Translations under genes and position numbers: made by a program
Assembly (NCBI GenBank): GCA_964464035.1
Contig: CAYXEN010000008.1
Coordinates: 1 to 61,818 of the forward strand
From: CAYXEN01 sp964464035
Lineage (GTDB): Bacteria; Krumholzibacteriota; Krumholzibacteriia; WVZY01
DNA: 61,818 nt
Direction of reading: 5' to 3'
Part shown: piece after piece, positions 56,287-61,818 of the stretch
Layout: each line of letters begins with the position of its first letter
Numbering within the stretch: the stretch's first letter is position 1
Notes under the pieces: generated by a model
Seen by the model: the letters and a program-made list of their open reading frames with translations, nothing else
Database searches by the model: none
What the model was told of the DNA's origin: nothing

Positions 56287-57276
56287 TCATCCCAGACGCC
56301 GGCGCTTGTTCAGGTATGCGGTGAGGGCCGTGTCGAAAGGCGTGTCCGTCATCACGAGATTGTAGTCTATCTGGTGTTCCTTGCATCCCTTGCTCATCAT
56401 TGCTATCCATTCCTCGACCGCCTTCGCGTATCCTTCCTTGAGAAAAGCCGGCTCCGCGCGCACGCGCCGCCCGCTCTCGAGGTCGATGAATTCGACTTCG
56501 TCCCTGTAGTCCAGGTCGACCTCCATTCTATCGAGCACGTGAAACACTATCACCTCGTGCTGGCGGTGGCGGAAGTGCTTCAATCCCATGAGCACGTCTT
56601 CCGGATCGTCCATGAGATCCGAGATGAGTACGACCAGACCGCGGCGCTTCACCCTTTCCGCTATCTTGTGGAGCGTGGGGCTGATCGCCGTCTTCTCGCC
56701 GGCATCCAGCTTTTCCAGGCTGGAGAGAAGGTAGAGCAAGTGACGGCGCACCGACCTGTGGGGGATCAATTCGCGTATCTCCTCGTCGAAAATGCAAAGC
56801 CCCGCCGCGTCGTGTTGCTTGATCATGAGATAGGCCAGGCTGGCGGCGAGAAGCTTTCCGTAGGTGAGCTTGCTCACGGCCCGACTCCGGCCGGCGGCAT
56901 CCATTGCGGCGGCTTTGCCCGCGCCGCCCCCGCGGTTCCTGCCGGCATCCGCGCCCCCCGCCGAAGAGAATCCCATGGAACCGCTTCGATCGAGAAGGAT
57001 CGTCGCCTTGAGATTGGTCTCCTCCTCGAACTCTTTTATGTAGAACCTGTCCGTCTTCGCGTAGACTTTCCAGTCGAGGTTCTTGACGTTGTCACCCTGC
57101 ATGTATTGCCTGTACTCCGCGAACTCGACGGAAAAACCGTGGTAGGGACTACGGTGCATACCGGCGATGAAGCCTTCGACGATCAATCGCGCCTTGAGCT
57201 CCATCCTGCCGAGCTTGCTCACGACCACCGGGTCGAGAAACCCGGCGAGCGAGGTCTTCTGCTTGGGCACGGGCAA
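56287..57276 (-). CDS. DUF58 domain protein of the MoxR locus
   Basis: A 329-residue cytoplasmic protein. Family signatures are LKARLIVEGFIAGMHRSPYHGFSVEFAEYRQY, GDNVKNLDWKVYAKTDRFYIKEFEEETN and LDRSGSMGFSSAG, the last a VWA-like MIDAS DxSxS. A Gly-Ala-rich insert (AGGADAGRNRGGGAGKAAAMD) lies at about residues 102-122. It starts four bases after moxR, so it is co-transcribed. In this type of locus the DUF58 protein acts with the AAA+ MoxR ATPase to insert metal cofactors or remodel complexes; the target here is unknown. Confidence 0.92.
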   Translation of the reverse strand: MPVPKQKTSLAGFLDPVVVSKLGRMELKARLIVEGFIAGMHRSPYHGFSVEFAEYRQYMQGDNVKNLDWKVYAKTDRFYIKEFEEETNLKATILLDRSGSMGFSSAGGADAGRNRGGGAGKAAAMDAAGRSRAVSKLTYGKLLAASLAYLMIKQHDAAGLCIFDEEIRELIPHRSVRRHLLYLLSSLEKLDAGEKTAISPTLHKIAERVKRRGLVVLISDLMDDPEDVLMGLKHFRHRQHEVIVFHVLDRMEVDLDYRDEVEFIDLESGRRVRAEPAFLKEGYAKAVEEWIAMMSKGCKEHQIDYNLVMTDTPFDTALTAYLNKRRRLG

Positions 57277-57280
57277 GAGG

Positions 57281-58276
57281 CTATTCCTCCACTTCTTCCA
57301 AGAGGCTCTTTATGATCTCTTCCGCCGTCACGCCGTCCGCGTCGGCGTTGAAATTGGTGACTATCCTGTGGCGAAGCACCGGCGGCGCGATCTTGCGTAT
57401 GTCGTCGCATGCCGGCGTGGGGCGGCCTTCCATGATCGCCCTCACCTTGCTGCCGAGAACGAGATGCTGCCCCGCGCGCGGACCCGCGCCCCATCCCACG
57501 TAATCCTTTATCCCGGGGATCGAACCGTCGCGCGTGGCCCTCACCAGCCTGATCGCGTACTCGAGCACGTGCTTCGATATCGGCACCTGCCTCACCAGCT
57601 CCTGTATGCGGAGAATCTTCTCCGCGTCCAGCACCGGCATCGGTTCCGCCATGGGCCGGGACGTGGTCTTCTCGACGATCTCGAGTTCCTCCTCCTCGCT
57701 CGGGTATTCGACGTTTATATGGAACATGAACCTGTCGAGCTGCGCTTCGGGAAGGGGATACGTGCCTTCCTGCTCGATGGGGTTCTGCGTCGCCAGGACG
57801 AAGAAGGGGAGCTCCAGCTCGAAAGTCTCGCCGCCGGCCGTCACCTGGTGCTCTTGCATCGCCTGCAGAAGCGCCGCCTGGGTCTTGGGCGGCGTCCGGT
57901 TGATCTCGTCGGCGAGGATAACGTTGGCGAAAACGGGCCCCTTGACGAATCGAAAGGCCCTCTTGCCCGTGCCCGCCTCCTCCTCGAGGATCTCCGTACC
58001 CGTTATGTCGGACGGCATGAGATCCGGCGTGAACTGGATGCGTGAGAACTTGAGATCGAGAGCCTTGGCTACGGTCGATATGAGAAGCGTCTTCGCCAGC
58101 CCGGGGACCCCCACGAGCAGGCAATGCCCCCCCGCGAAAAGGGCTATGAGAAGCTCCTCGATGACCTTCTCCTGGCCCACGATGACCTTGCCGACCTCAT
58201 GCTTGAGGGCCATGTAGGCCTCGTGTATCTGGTTTATCTCCTCGAGCGTTCCGAATTTTTCTTCTTCTCTCGGCAT
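57281..58276 (-). CDS. MoxR family AAA+ ATPase
   Basis: A 331-residue ATPase. The start at 58276 (MPREEEKFGT) has a GGAAGGAAG SD; in-frame starts further up would begin inside the promoter. Walker A GVPGLAKT (56-63), Walker B ILADEINRTPPKTQAALLQAMQEHQV, sensor LATQNPIEQEGTYPLPEAQLDRF and the arginine-finger stretch follow the MoxR pattern. It powers the MoxR-DUF58-VWA system in the cytoplasm. First gene of the long minus-strand block, driven by an extended -10 promoter at 58373-58381. Confidence 0.95.
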   Translation of the reverse strand: MPREEEKFGTLEEINQIHEAYMALKHEVGKVIVGQEKVIEELLIALFAGGHCLLVGVPGLAKTLLISTVAKALDLKFSRIQFTPDLMPSDITGTEILEEEAGTGKRAFRFVKGPVFANVILADEINRTPPKTQAALLQAMQEHQVTAGGETFELELPFFVLATQNPIEQEGTYPLPEAQLDRFMFHINVEYPSEEEELEIVEKTTSRPMAEPMPVLDAEKILRIQELVRQVPISKHVLEYAIRLVRATRDGSIPGIKDYVGWGAGPRAGQHLVLGSKVRAIMEGRPTPACDDIRKIAPPVLRHRIVTNFNADADGVTAEEIIKSLLEEVEE

Positions 58277-58372
58277 GTCTTCCTTCCATCGTTTGAACGT
58301 TCCGGCTGATGATTTCGGCGCATCGGCCGGTTCCGGCTCTCGAACGGGCCGATTCGCCCTCATTAATATAGT

Positions 58373-58381
58373 ATTATAACA
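58373..58381 (-). promoter_or_regulatory. Extended -10 promoter of the moxR block
   Basis: The minus strand reads TGTTATAAT, an exact TGN-TATAAT extended -10. No good -35 lies 17 bases upstream, which extended -10 promoters can lack. The leader to the ATG is about 90 bases. It lies back to back with the selenoprotein promoter. Confidence 0.6.
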
Positions 58382-58397
58382 CTTTATCATACCAATG

Positions 58398-58426
58398 TTG
58401 CACCAAAGTCTCTCCGGCGCTACTAT
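58398..58426 (+). promoter_or_regulatory. Promoter of the selenoprotein gene
   Basis: TTGCAC, a 17-base spacer and TACTAT on the plus strand, about 48 bases before the ATG at 58474. It diverges from the moxR promoter. Confidence 0.6.
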
Positions 58427-58473
58427 ATAGACACGAACAGGCAACACACTCCAAGCCGGCAAGGAGGCGACAG

Positions 58474-58698
58474 ATGAGTGAGAAGGTTTTGATTTTTGGA
58501 AAAGACACTTGACCCTACACGACGGCGGCCCGTGAGGACTACGCCAAGCGCAAGATCCCCTTCGAGTACAAGAACGTCAAGACCGATCCATCCGCCATGG
58601 AGGAGATGCTCGAGTTCTCCGGAGGCGGCCGCCAGGTGCCGGTCATCGTCGAAGGAGGCAAAGTCACCATAGGATTCGGGGGGACTTGAGGGGTCTGA
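58474..58698 (+). CDS. Uxx-star-type glutaredoxin-like selenoprotein with two in-frame UGA codons
   Basis: A 74-residue protein if two UGA codons are read as selenocysteine. AAGGAGG lies six bases before ATG 58474. The first UGA (58510-58512) is residue 13 in GKDT-U-PYTTAAREDY, at the place of the first Cys of the CPYC glutaredoxin motif. The frame then runs on as an ordinary glutaredoxin: YAKRKIPFEYKNVKTD, the cis-Pro RQVPVIVEGGK and the GG turn of the GFGGT end. The second UGA (58687-58689) follows GFGGT, then G-V and the stop TGA (58696-58698), giving U-x-x-stop. That ending is the one I recall naming the Uxx-star glutaredoxin-like (seleno)protein family. A redox role in the cytosol, perhaps with glutathione, is inferred. 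Ordinary gene calling misses it because both UGAs look like stops. No selA, selB, selC or selD is in this window. Confidence 0.85.
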
Positions 58699-58720
58699 CG
58701 ACCTGCAGTTGGCAGGCCCC
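58690..58720 (+). promoter_or_regulatory. SECIS-like hairpin directly after the C-terminal UGA
   Basis: GGGGTCTG (58690-58697) pairs with CAGGCCCC (58713-58720) in eight base pairs with one G-U. Inside, a four-base bulge (ACGA), a CC/GG pair and a seven-base loop (TGCAGTT) follow. It starts one base after the second UGA, the place of a bacterial SECIS, and includes the true stop codon. The first UGA has only a weak ACGG/CCGT stem (58522-58533) nearby. Confidence 0.65.
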
Positions 58721-58743
58721 GCGCCATAAACGGAATCATCGGG

Positions 58744-58768
58744 ACGGCCGAGCCGAGCGCTCGGCCGT
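58744..58768 (+). terminator. Terminator of the selenoprotein gene
   Basis: A perfect 9-bp stem ACGGCCGAG/CTCGGCCGT with a seven-base loop, followed by TGTCTTGATATT on the plus strand. Confidence 0.65.
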
Positions 58769-58919
58769 TGTCTTGATATTCATCAATATATTATGGAGCA
58801 CAACCAGTTGCGCTTCTCGGCCGCGCTCCCGCCGCCCCCGCATTTTATTCTTTGACAAAAGGTTTCCAGGTCGACATAGAGAGGTTCTTAAAACAAGTTT
58901 CATTACCGCTTGAGGCCTT

Positions 58920-59075
58920 TCGGAATACCACCTGTTTTTGTGCGAAAATTGTGGAAAAACCCGGGGGGCCGGTGGGTTTTCCTGGGTTATTATATTGAAA
59001 ATTATCAAGTTGTGGGTTTTCCACAATTAGGCCGGATTTATCAACAGCTTAGGCCTCACGTGTGGATATTCGCCG
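58920..59075. other. Candidate replication origin (DnaA-box-like cluster)
   Basis: TGTGGAAAA (58950-58958, reverse) and TTTTCCACA (59017-59025) fit TTWTNCACA; TTATCAACA (59038-59046) and TGTGGATAT (59061-59069, reverse) differ by one base. They flank an AT-rich stretch (GGGTTATTATATTGAAAATTATC). The first two lie in a long inverted repeat AATTGTGGAAAA(A)CCC / GGGTTTTCCACAATT. Genes left of it lie almost all on minus, genes right on plus, as at an origin. No dnaA, gyrB or parA is in the window, so this stays a candidate. Confidence 0.45.
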
Positions 59076-59098
59076 AGAACGCCCCCTTGTCCTGCATA

Positions 59099-59127
59099 TT
59101 GTTCAAAAGCATGAACGTTGGTATAAT
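59099..59127 (+). promoter_or_regulatory. Possible plus-strand promoter downstream of the DnaA-box cluster
   Basis: TTGTTC, a 17-base spacer and TATAAT. No good ORF starts within 300 bases; the region 59134-59300 contains a CCCCGGC/GCCGGGG pair (59251-59290 area) and could carry a small RNA or the leader of the radical SAM gene. Nothing is proven. Confidence 0.45.
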
Positions 59128-59343
59128 CAATTCAAGGGAGGGTTCGCACCAACGATTACCGAGCTCTGCGTGAACGGTGTGCGCCGTGCCGGCGGAGCAA
59201 TCGAGCTGGGGACAGATCAAGGCATTGTACGAATAGCTTAAGTGCTCCACCCCGGCCGATTCCTTGGAGCGCCTGCCGATATAAAGCCGGGGCGGTTGCT
59301 GCAGGCACAAGCTTGATAATTCATTTAATTGATTATAGAGAAG

Positions 59344-59372
59344 GATTCCCTCCGCACATGCGGGGATAAGCC
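59344..59372 (+). CRISPR. Orphan type I-E-like CRISPR repeat
   Basis: The 29 bases end in CCGCACATGCGGGGATAAGCC. The type I-E consensus is TTCCCCGCACATGCGGGGATAAACC-like; here CTCCGC/GCGGGG still pair fully through one G-U wobble. An AT-rich stretch (59311-59338) precedes it, as a leader would. No second repeat was found within 100 bases and no cas gene is in the window, so this is a single relic at best. Confidence 0.4.
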
Positions 59373-59514
59373 ACACCCCTATGGGTTTTGTTCAAACCGC
59401 CGGACGGCAGAATTTTCACGTCAAGCGATCGACACCGGCCATCATTTTCCCCGTCGAGCCTCCATGCTCTGCATTAATCGATTGCAGGACAACAAGTTTC
59501 AAGAGGAACAGATA

Positions 59515-59607
59515 ATGCATTCCTTCTGTATCAAGATAGTTGCAATCTCCTTGATCCTTTTTCCTGGCGAGTGCCATGCATTCCAATATAGCCAGACGAT
59601 CCGGTGA
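59515..59607 (+). pseudogene. Truncated exported ORF, signal peptide then stop
   Basis: AAGAGGA precedes ATG 59515 by seven bases. The frame reads MHSFCIKIVAISLILFPGECHA, a plausible signal peptide, then FQYSQTIR and stop at 59607. A GC-rich frame in +1 continues to 59761 (GELVRRFTREMPIGDFGDDYD), which could be the frameshifted rest of the same gene, or chance. Low confidence. Confidence 0.25.
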
Positions 59608-59736
59608 ACTTGTCCGGCGCTTCACTCGGGAGATGCCCATCGGCGACTTCGGCGACGACTACGACACCTTCTGCATCATGACCGTCCTGGAGCGCCCGCA
59701 AAACGTCGAGGAATTGATGAATCCCAGGAGGGGGAA

Positions 59737-61233
59737 GTGGATCCAATCAAAGTATGCTTGATAAATCCGCCTTTCTTGTTTCCCAGGGAGGCGATAAAGG
59801 TGGACTACAACGGGGAACTGTTCCAGCCGCTGGGATTGGCCTACATAGCCGCCGTGCTGGAGAAGAAGGGTTATGAAGTAGAGATAATCGACGCCCTCGC
59901 CGAGGATTTTTCGAGAAAACCGTATGACGGAAGATTCCTGGTCGGGCTGAGTTACGAAGCAATCGGAGAGATCATAAGGGAGAAGAGACCGGACATAGTA
60001 GGCATATCCGTGCCCTTCACCGCCCACTCACCAAGCGCCATGGAGGTGGCACGCCTCGTCAAGGGCATCGACATGGATATCGTGGTCGTACTGGGTGGTC
60101 CCCATGTCAGTGTCGTTCCGGAGAAGTGCCTTAATGATTCCGTGGACTACCTGGTCCTGGGAGAGGGAGAGGAAACGTTCCCGGAATTGGTAAAATACAT
60201 CGAAGAAGGCAAGCCAAGAAAATCATTCAAGGAAATAAAAGGGATTGCATTCATGCTGGGAGATGAAATGATCAAGACCCCGCCCAGGCCGGCTATCCAG
60301 GACCTGGACGCAATCCCTTTTCCTGCAAGACATCTCCTCCCCTTGGAAAAGTATTTCGACGCCCAGAAGAAATCCAGGTACAGCAGAGGAGTCACGAAGA
60401 GAACAGCCACTGTCATGACCAGCCGCGGATGCCCTTTCGGTTGCATATTCTGCTCGATCGATTTGACCATGGGCAAGAAATTCAGGGCCAGATCCGCCGG
60501 GAACGTGGTGGATGAAATAGAACACCTCGTCAAGGATTACTCGATAGAAAGCATCGAATTCGAAGACGACAATCTCACGTTCGACAGGAAGAGAGTGCAC
60601 GAGATCTTCGACGAAGTCCTGAGAAGAAAGCTCAAGTTCGAATGGAGAACCCCCAACGGCGTCAGAGCCGACCTGCTCGACGCGGAACTCCTGAGGAAGT
60701 TCAAAGCGACCGGATGCTACGAGTTGTGGTTCGCGCCCGAGTCGGGGTCGCAAAGGGTGATCGACAAGGTTATCGGGAAACACCTGCCGCTCGAGAAAGT
60801 GGAGTTCGCGGTCAAGGAATCCGTGAAGGCGGGCATCAAGCCGAAATGTTTCTTCGTCATCGGGTTGCCCGGGGAGACCAAGGAAGAGATCAGGGAGACC
60901 CTGTCCTTCATGCGCAAGCTCAAGAAACTGGGCGCTGGGGTCTTCATCAACATAGCGACGCCGTTGTATGGAACGCGCATGTACGATCTGGCCAGAGAGA
61001 ACAAGTACTTGAGAGACGTTGGCGACGAAAACCTGCTCTACAACAACGGATTGTACATGGATACGCCCGAGTTCACCGCGGAGGAAGTGCGCGAATTGTT
61101 CCTCGAGGGAAGAAGAATCCAGAAGGGAGAAAAGGCGAAATTCAGTTTGATCGCTTCTGCATTGACCAACCCCAACAAGGCTGCAAGATACGCCTCGCGA
61201 AGAATACGATCCTTGATTGGAAGCCTGCTCTGA
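59737..61233 (+). CDS. B12-binding domain radical SAM protein
   Basis: A 498-residue class B radical SAM enzyme. Starts at GTG 59737 after AGGAGGGGG. The N-terminal cobalamin-binding domain (VCLINPPFLFP, LGLAYIAAVLEKKGYEVEIID, VGISVPFTAHSPSA, VVVLGGPHVS) lacks the DxHxxG His ligand, as usual in this class. The [4Fe-4S] motif is C232-x3-C236-x2-C239 (GCPFGCIFCSI), followed by FEDDNLTFDRKRV and WFAPESGSQRV and GIKPKCFFVIGLPGETKEEI. Such proteins methylate or modify lipids, sugars or cofactors; the substrate here is not predictable. Its neighbours on both sides give no pathway clue. Confidence 0.93.
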   Translation: MDPIKVCLINPPFLFPREAIKVDYNGELFQPLGLAYIAAVLEKKGYEVEIIDALAEDFSRKPYDGRFLVGLSYEAIGEIIREKRPDIVGISVPFTAHSPSAMEVARLVKGIDMDIVVVLGGPHVSVVPEKCLNDSVDYLVLGEGEETFPELVKYIEEGKPRKSFKEIKGIAFMLGDEMIKTPPRPAIQDLDAIPFPARHLLPLEKYFDAQKKSRYSRGVTKRTATVMTSRGCPFGCIFCSIDLTMGKKFRARSAGNVVDEIEHLVKDYSIESIEFEDDNLTFDRKRVHEIFDEVLRRKLKFEWRTPNGVRADLLDAELLRKFKATGCYELWFAPESGSQRVIDKVIGKHLPLEKVEFAVKESVKAGIKPKCFFVIGLPGETKEEIRETLSFMRKLKKLGAGVFINIATPLYGTRMYDLARENKYLRDVGDENLLYNNGLYMDTPEFTAEEVRELFLEGRRIQKGEKAKFSLIASALTNPNKAARYASRRIRSLIGSLL

Positions 61234-61308
61234 GTTCGATGTCTCAGGTTCAACAATTTGTCCTTGCCTTTGGGCACGGGCCGGCGCCGGAAGGCATTTC
61301 CAGGGTCG

Positions 61309-61357
61309 AGTGCCGCAGGTTCTGTCGGCGCTTTCACCCCATCGTGCTCGCTAGCGC
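61309..61357 (-). repeat. GC-rich intergenic repeat, motif Q, copy 2
   Basis: Reverse complement matches 3-54 (core TGGGGTGA..CGCCGACAG..ACC.GCGGCACT). A relative of motif P (CAGGCAG-GGGTGGCGG) lies at 61381-61400, so P and Q occur together at both ends of the window, in swapped order. Confidence 0.5.
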
Positions 61358-61418
61358 CCAAGTGCGCCGGGCGCCCTGCCCACCGCCACCCCCTGCCTGA
61401 CGAGTTGGTAGCAGCCGG

Positions 61419-61694
61419 CTAGAACACGCCTTTATGCAGCAGGATTCCGATGATCGCCAGAATCGGCCCGACAAACAACAGAGCGTCGCCGACAAGGAAG
61501 ATCTTGAAACCGCGCCTGTCCTCGAACCAATCCGAAGCCGCCCAGGCGAACCGCCAGTTCTTTGGATGGAACGAAGGCTTTCTCGGTGCAGATGCAGACC
61601 CGTATTGTTTGATGGCGCGATACTGAAGCAGGAATCCAAGAAACAAGGCGGACAATCCTATAAGAGTCAGGGCTAAACTCAGGCCAAACGCCAT
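61419..61694 (-). CDS. Small two-helix membrane protein
   Basis: A 91-residue protein with a perfect SD (AAGGAGGTGGC) before the ATG at 61694. Two hydrophobic helices: LSLALTLIGLSALFLGFLLQY near the N-terminus and FKIFLVGDALLFVGPILAIIGILL near the C-terminus, joined by a basic, Trp-rich loop (FHPKNWRFAWAASDWFEDRRGF). No family is recognised; the layout suggests an inner-membrane protein of unknown function. A possible promoter is at 61753-61782. Confidence 0.7.
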   Translation of the reverse strand: MAFGLSLALTLIGLSALFLGFLLQYRAIKQYGSASAPRKPSFHPKNWRFAWAASDWFEDRRGFKIFLVGDALLFVGPILAIIGILLHKGVF

Positions 61695-61752
61695 GTGCCA
61701 CCTCCTTCAGAAACAACAATCACAACCCAGAAACCAACAAGCGATCTCGGCA

Positions 61753-61782
61753 ATGATACACGCAGCGGCCACCCCGGCGCAA
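61753..61782 (-). promoter_or_regulatory. Possible promoter of the small membrane protein gene
   Basis: The minus strand reads TTGCGC, an 18-base spacer and TATCAT, about 60 bases before the ATG at 61694. Confidence 0.45.
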
Positions 61783-61818
61783 GCATCGCATAGCGGATTG
61801 GCTAAACCGCCTAGCTTG

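Noticed and set aside
58522..58533. A full SECIS after the first UGA
   Set aside because: Only a 4-bp ACGG/CCGT stem is visible; too weak to count as evidence by itself.
59373..59460. A second CRISPR repeat downstream of the I-E-like unit
   Set aside because: TTTTCCCCGTCGAGCC at about 59444 only loosely resembles a repeat and the spacing (about 72 bases) does not fit.

Overview
The window looks like a chromosomal piece of a high-GC, diderm bacterium of the FCB-like candidate phyla (Krumholzibacteriota, Eisenbacteria or Latescibacterota type). This placement is an inference. It rests on very large secreted proteins ending in a type IX-like C-terminal domain with a YPNPFNPTTTI motif, on outer-membrane barrels, lipoproteins and SurA-like chaperones, and on a mix of housekeeping gene orders. 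No rRNA or tRNA gene was found. Recognisable sigma-70-type promoters (TTGAC-N16/18-TATAAT) and clear Shine-Dalgarno sites support many of the start choices.

Layout. Positions 1-9.9 kb (minus strand): a giant NtrY-like histidine kinase, a small secreted NTF2-like protein, a DUF456 membrane protein, secF-secD and pdxJ. 9.9-11.6 kb: a divergent polysaccharide deacetylase flanked on both sides by copies of a 114-121 bp palindromic repeat whose stem sequences covary. 11.6-19 kb: an operon of rsmA, an outer-membrane protein and two paired lipoproteins, then another barrel, a matrixin-like metalloprotease with an IPTL-CTERM-like tail and its neighbour, and an Lnt-like N-terminal remnant behind a near-perfect promoter. 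19-25 kb: acnA (plus strand), an EamA transporter and glnS. 25-32.8 kb: a GT39-like membrane protein interrupted by an in-frame TAG, and two tandem paralogous secreted proteins of about 1000 residues. One has a signal peptide that can only be read from an AUA codon; the other has a promoter with a palindromic operator. 32.8-34.7 kb: an AT-richer patch with an unknown lipoprotein, a small membrane protein and a transposase remnant. 34.8-35.9 kb: a thioredoxin-TPR protein.

35.9-58.3 kb is one long minus-strand block. In transcription order it runs moxR, DUF58, BatA-like VWA, mfd, three SurA/PpiC-type isomerases, an S4-domain protein, pdxA, ftsE, ftsX, an EnvC-like activator, holB, ricT, metG, a TatD-radical SAM fusion, a zinc protein and an NDUFA9-like reductase. 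Its genes serve envelope biogenesis and division (FtsEX-EnvC, periplasmic isomerases), repair and replication (mfd, holB), translation (metG, S4 protein) and B6 synthesis (pdxA, with pdxJ elsewhere in the window).

At 58.4 kb the dominant strand flips. Here lies a complete but easily missed gene for a 74-residue glutaredoxin-like selenoprotein with two in-frame UGA codons: one at the redox motif (U-P-Y-T) and one in a C-terminal U-G-V-stop. It has its own promoter, a strong SD, a SECIS-like hairpin that begins right after the second UGA and contains the real stop, and a terminator. Just downstream, an AT-rich stretch with several DnaA-box-like 9-mers is a candidate replication origin, consistent with the strand flip. 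It is followed by a single type I-E-like CRISPR repeat next to an AT-rich leader-like sequence. The window ends with a B12-binding radical SAM protein and a small membrane protein. The selenoprotein locus is the most striking find.
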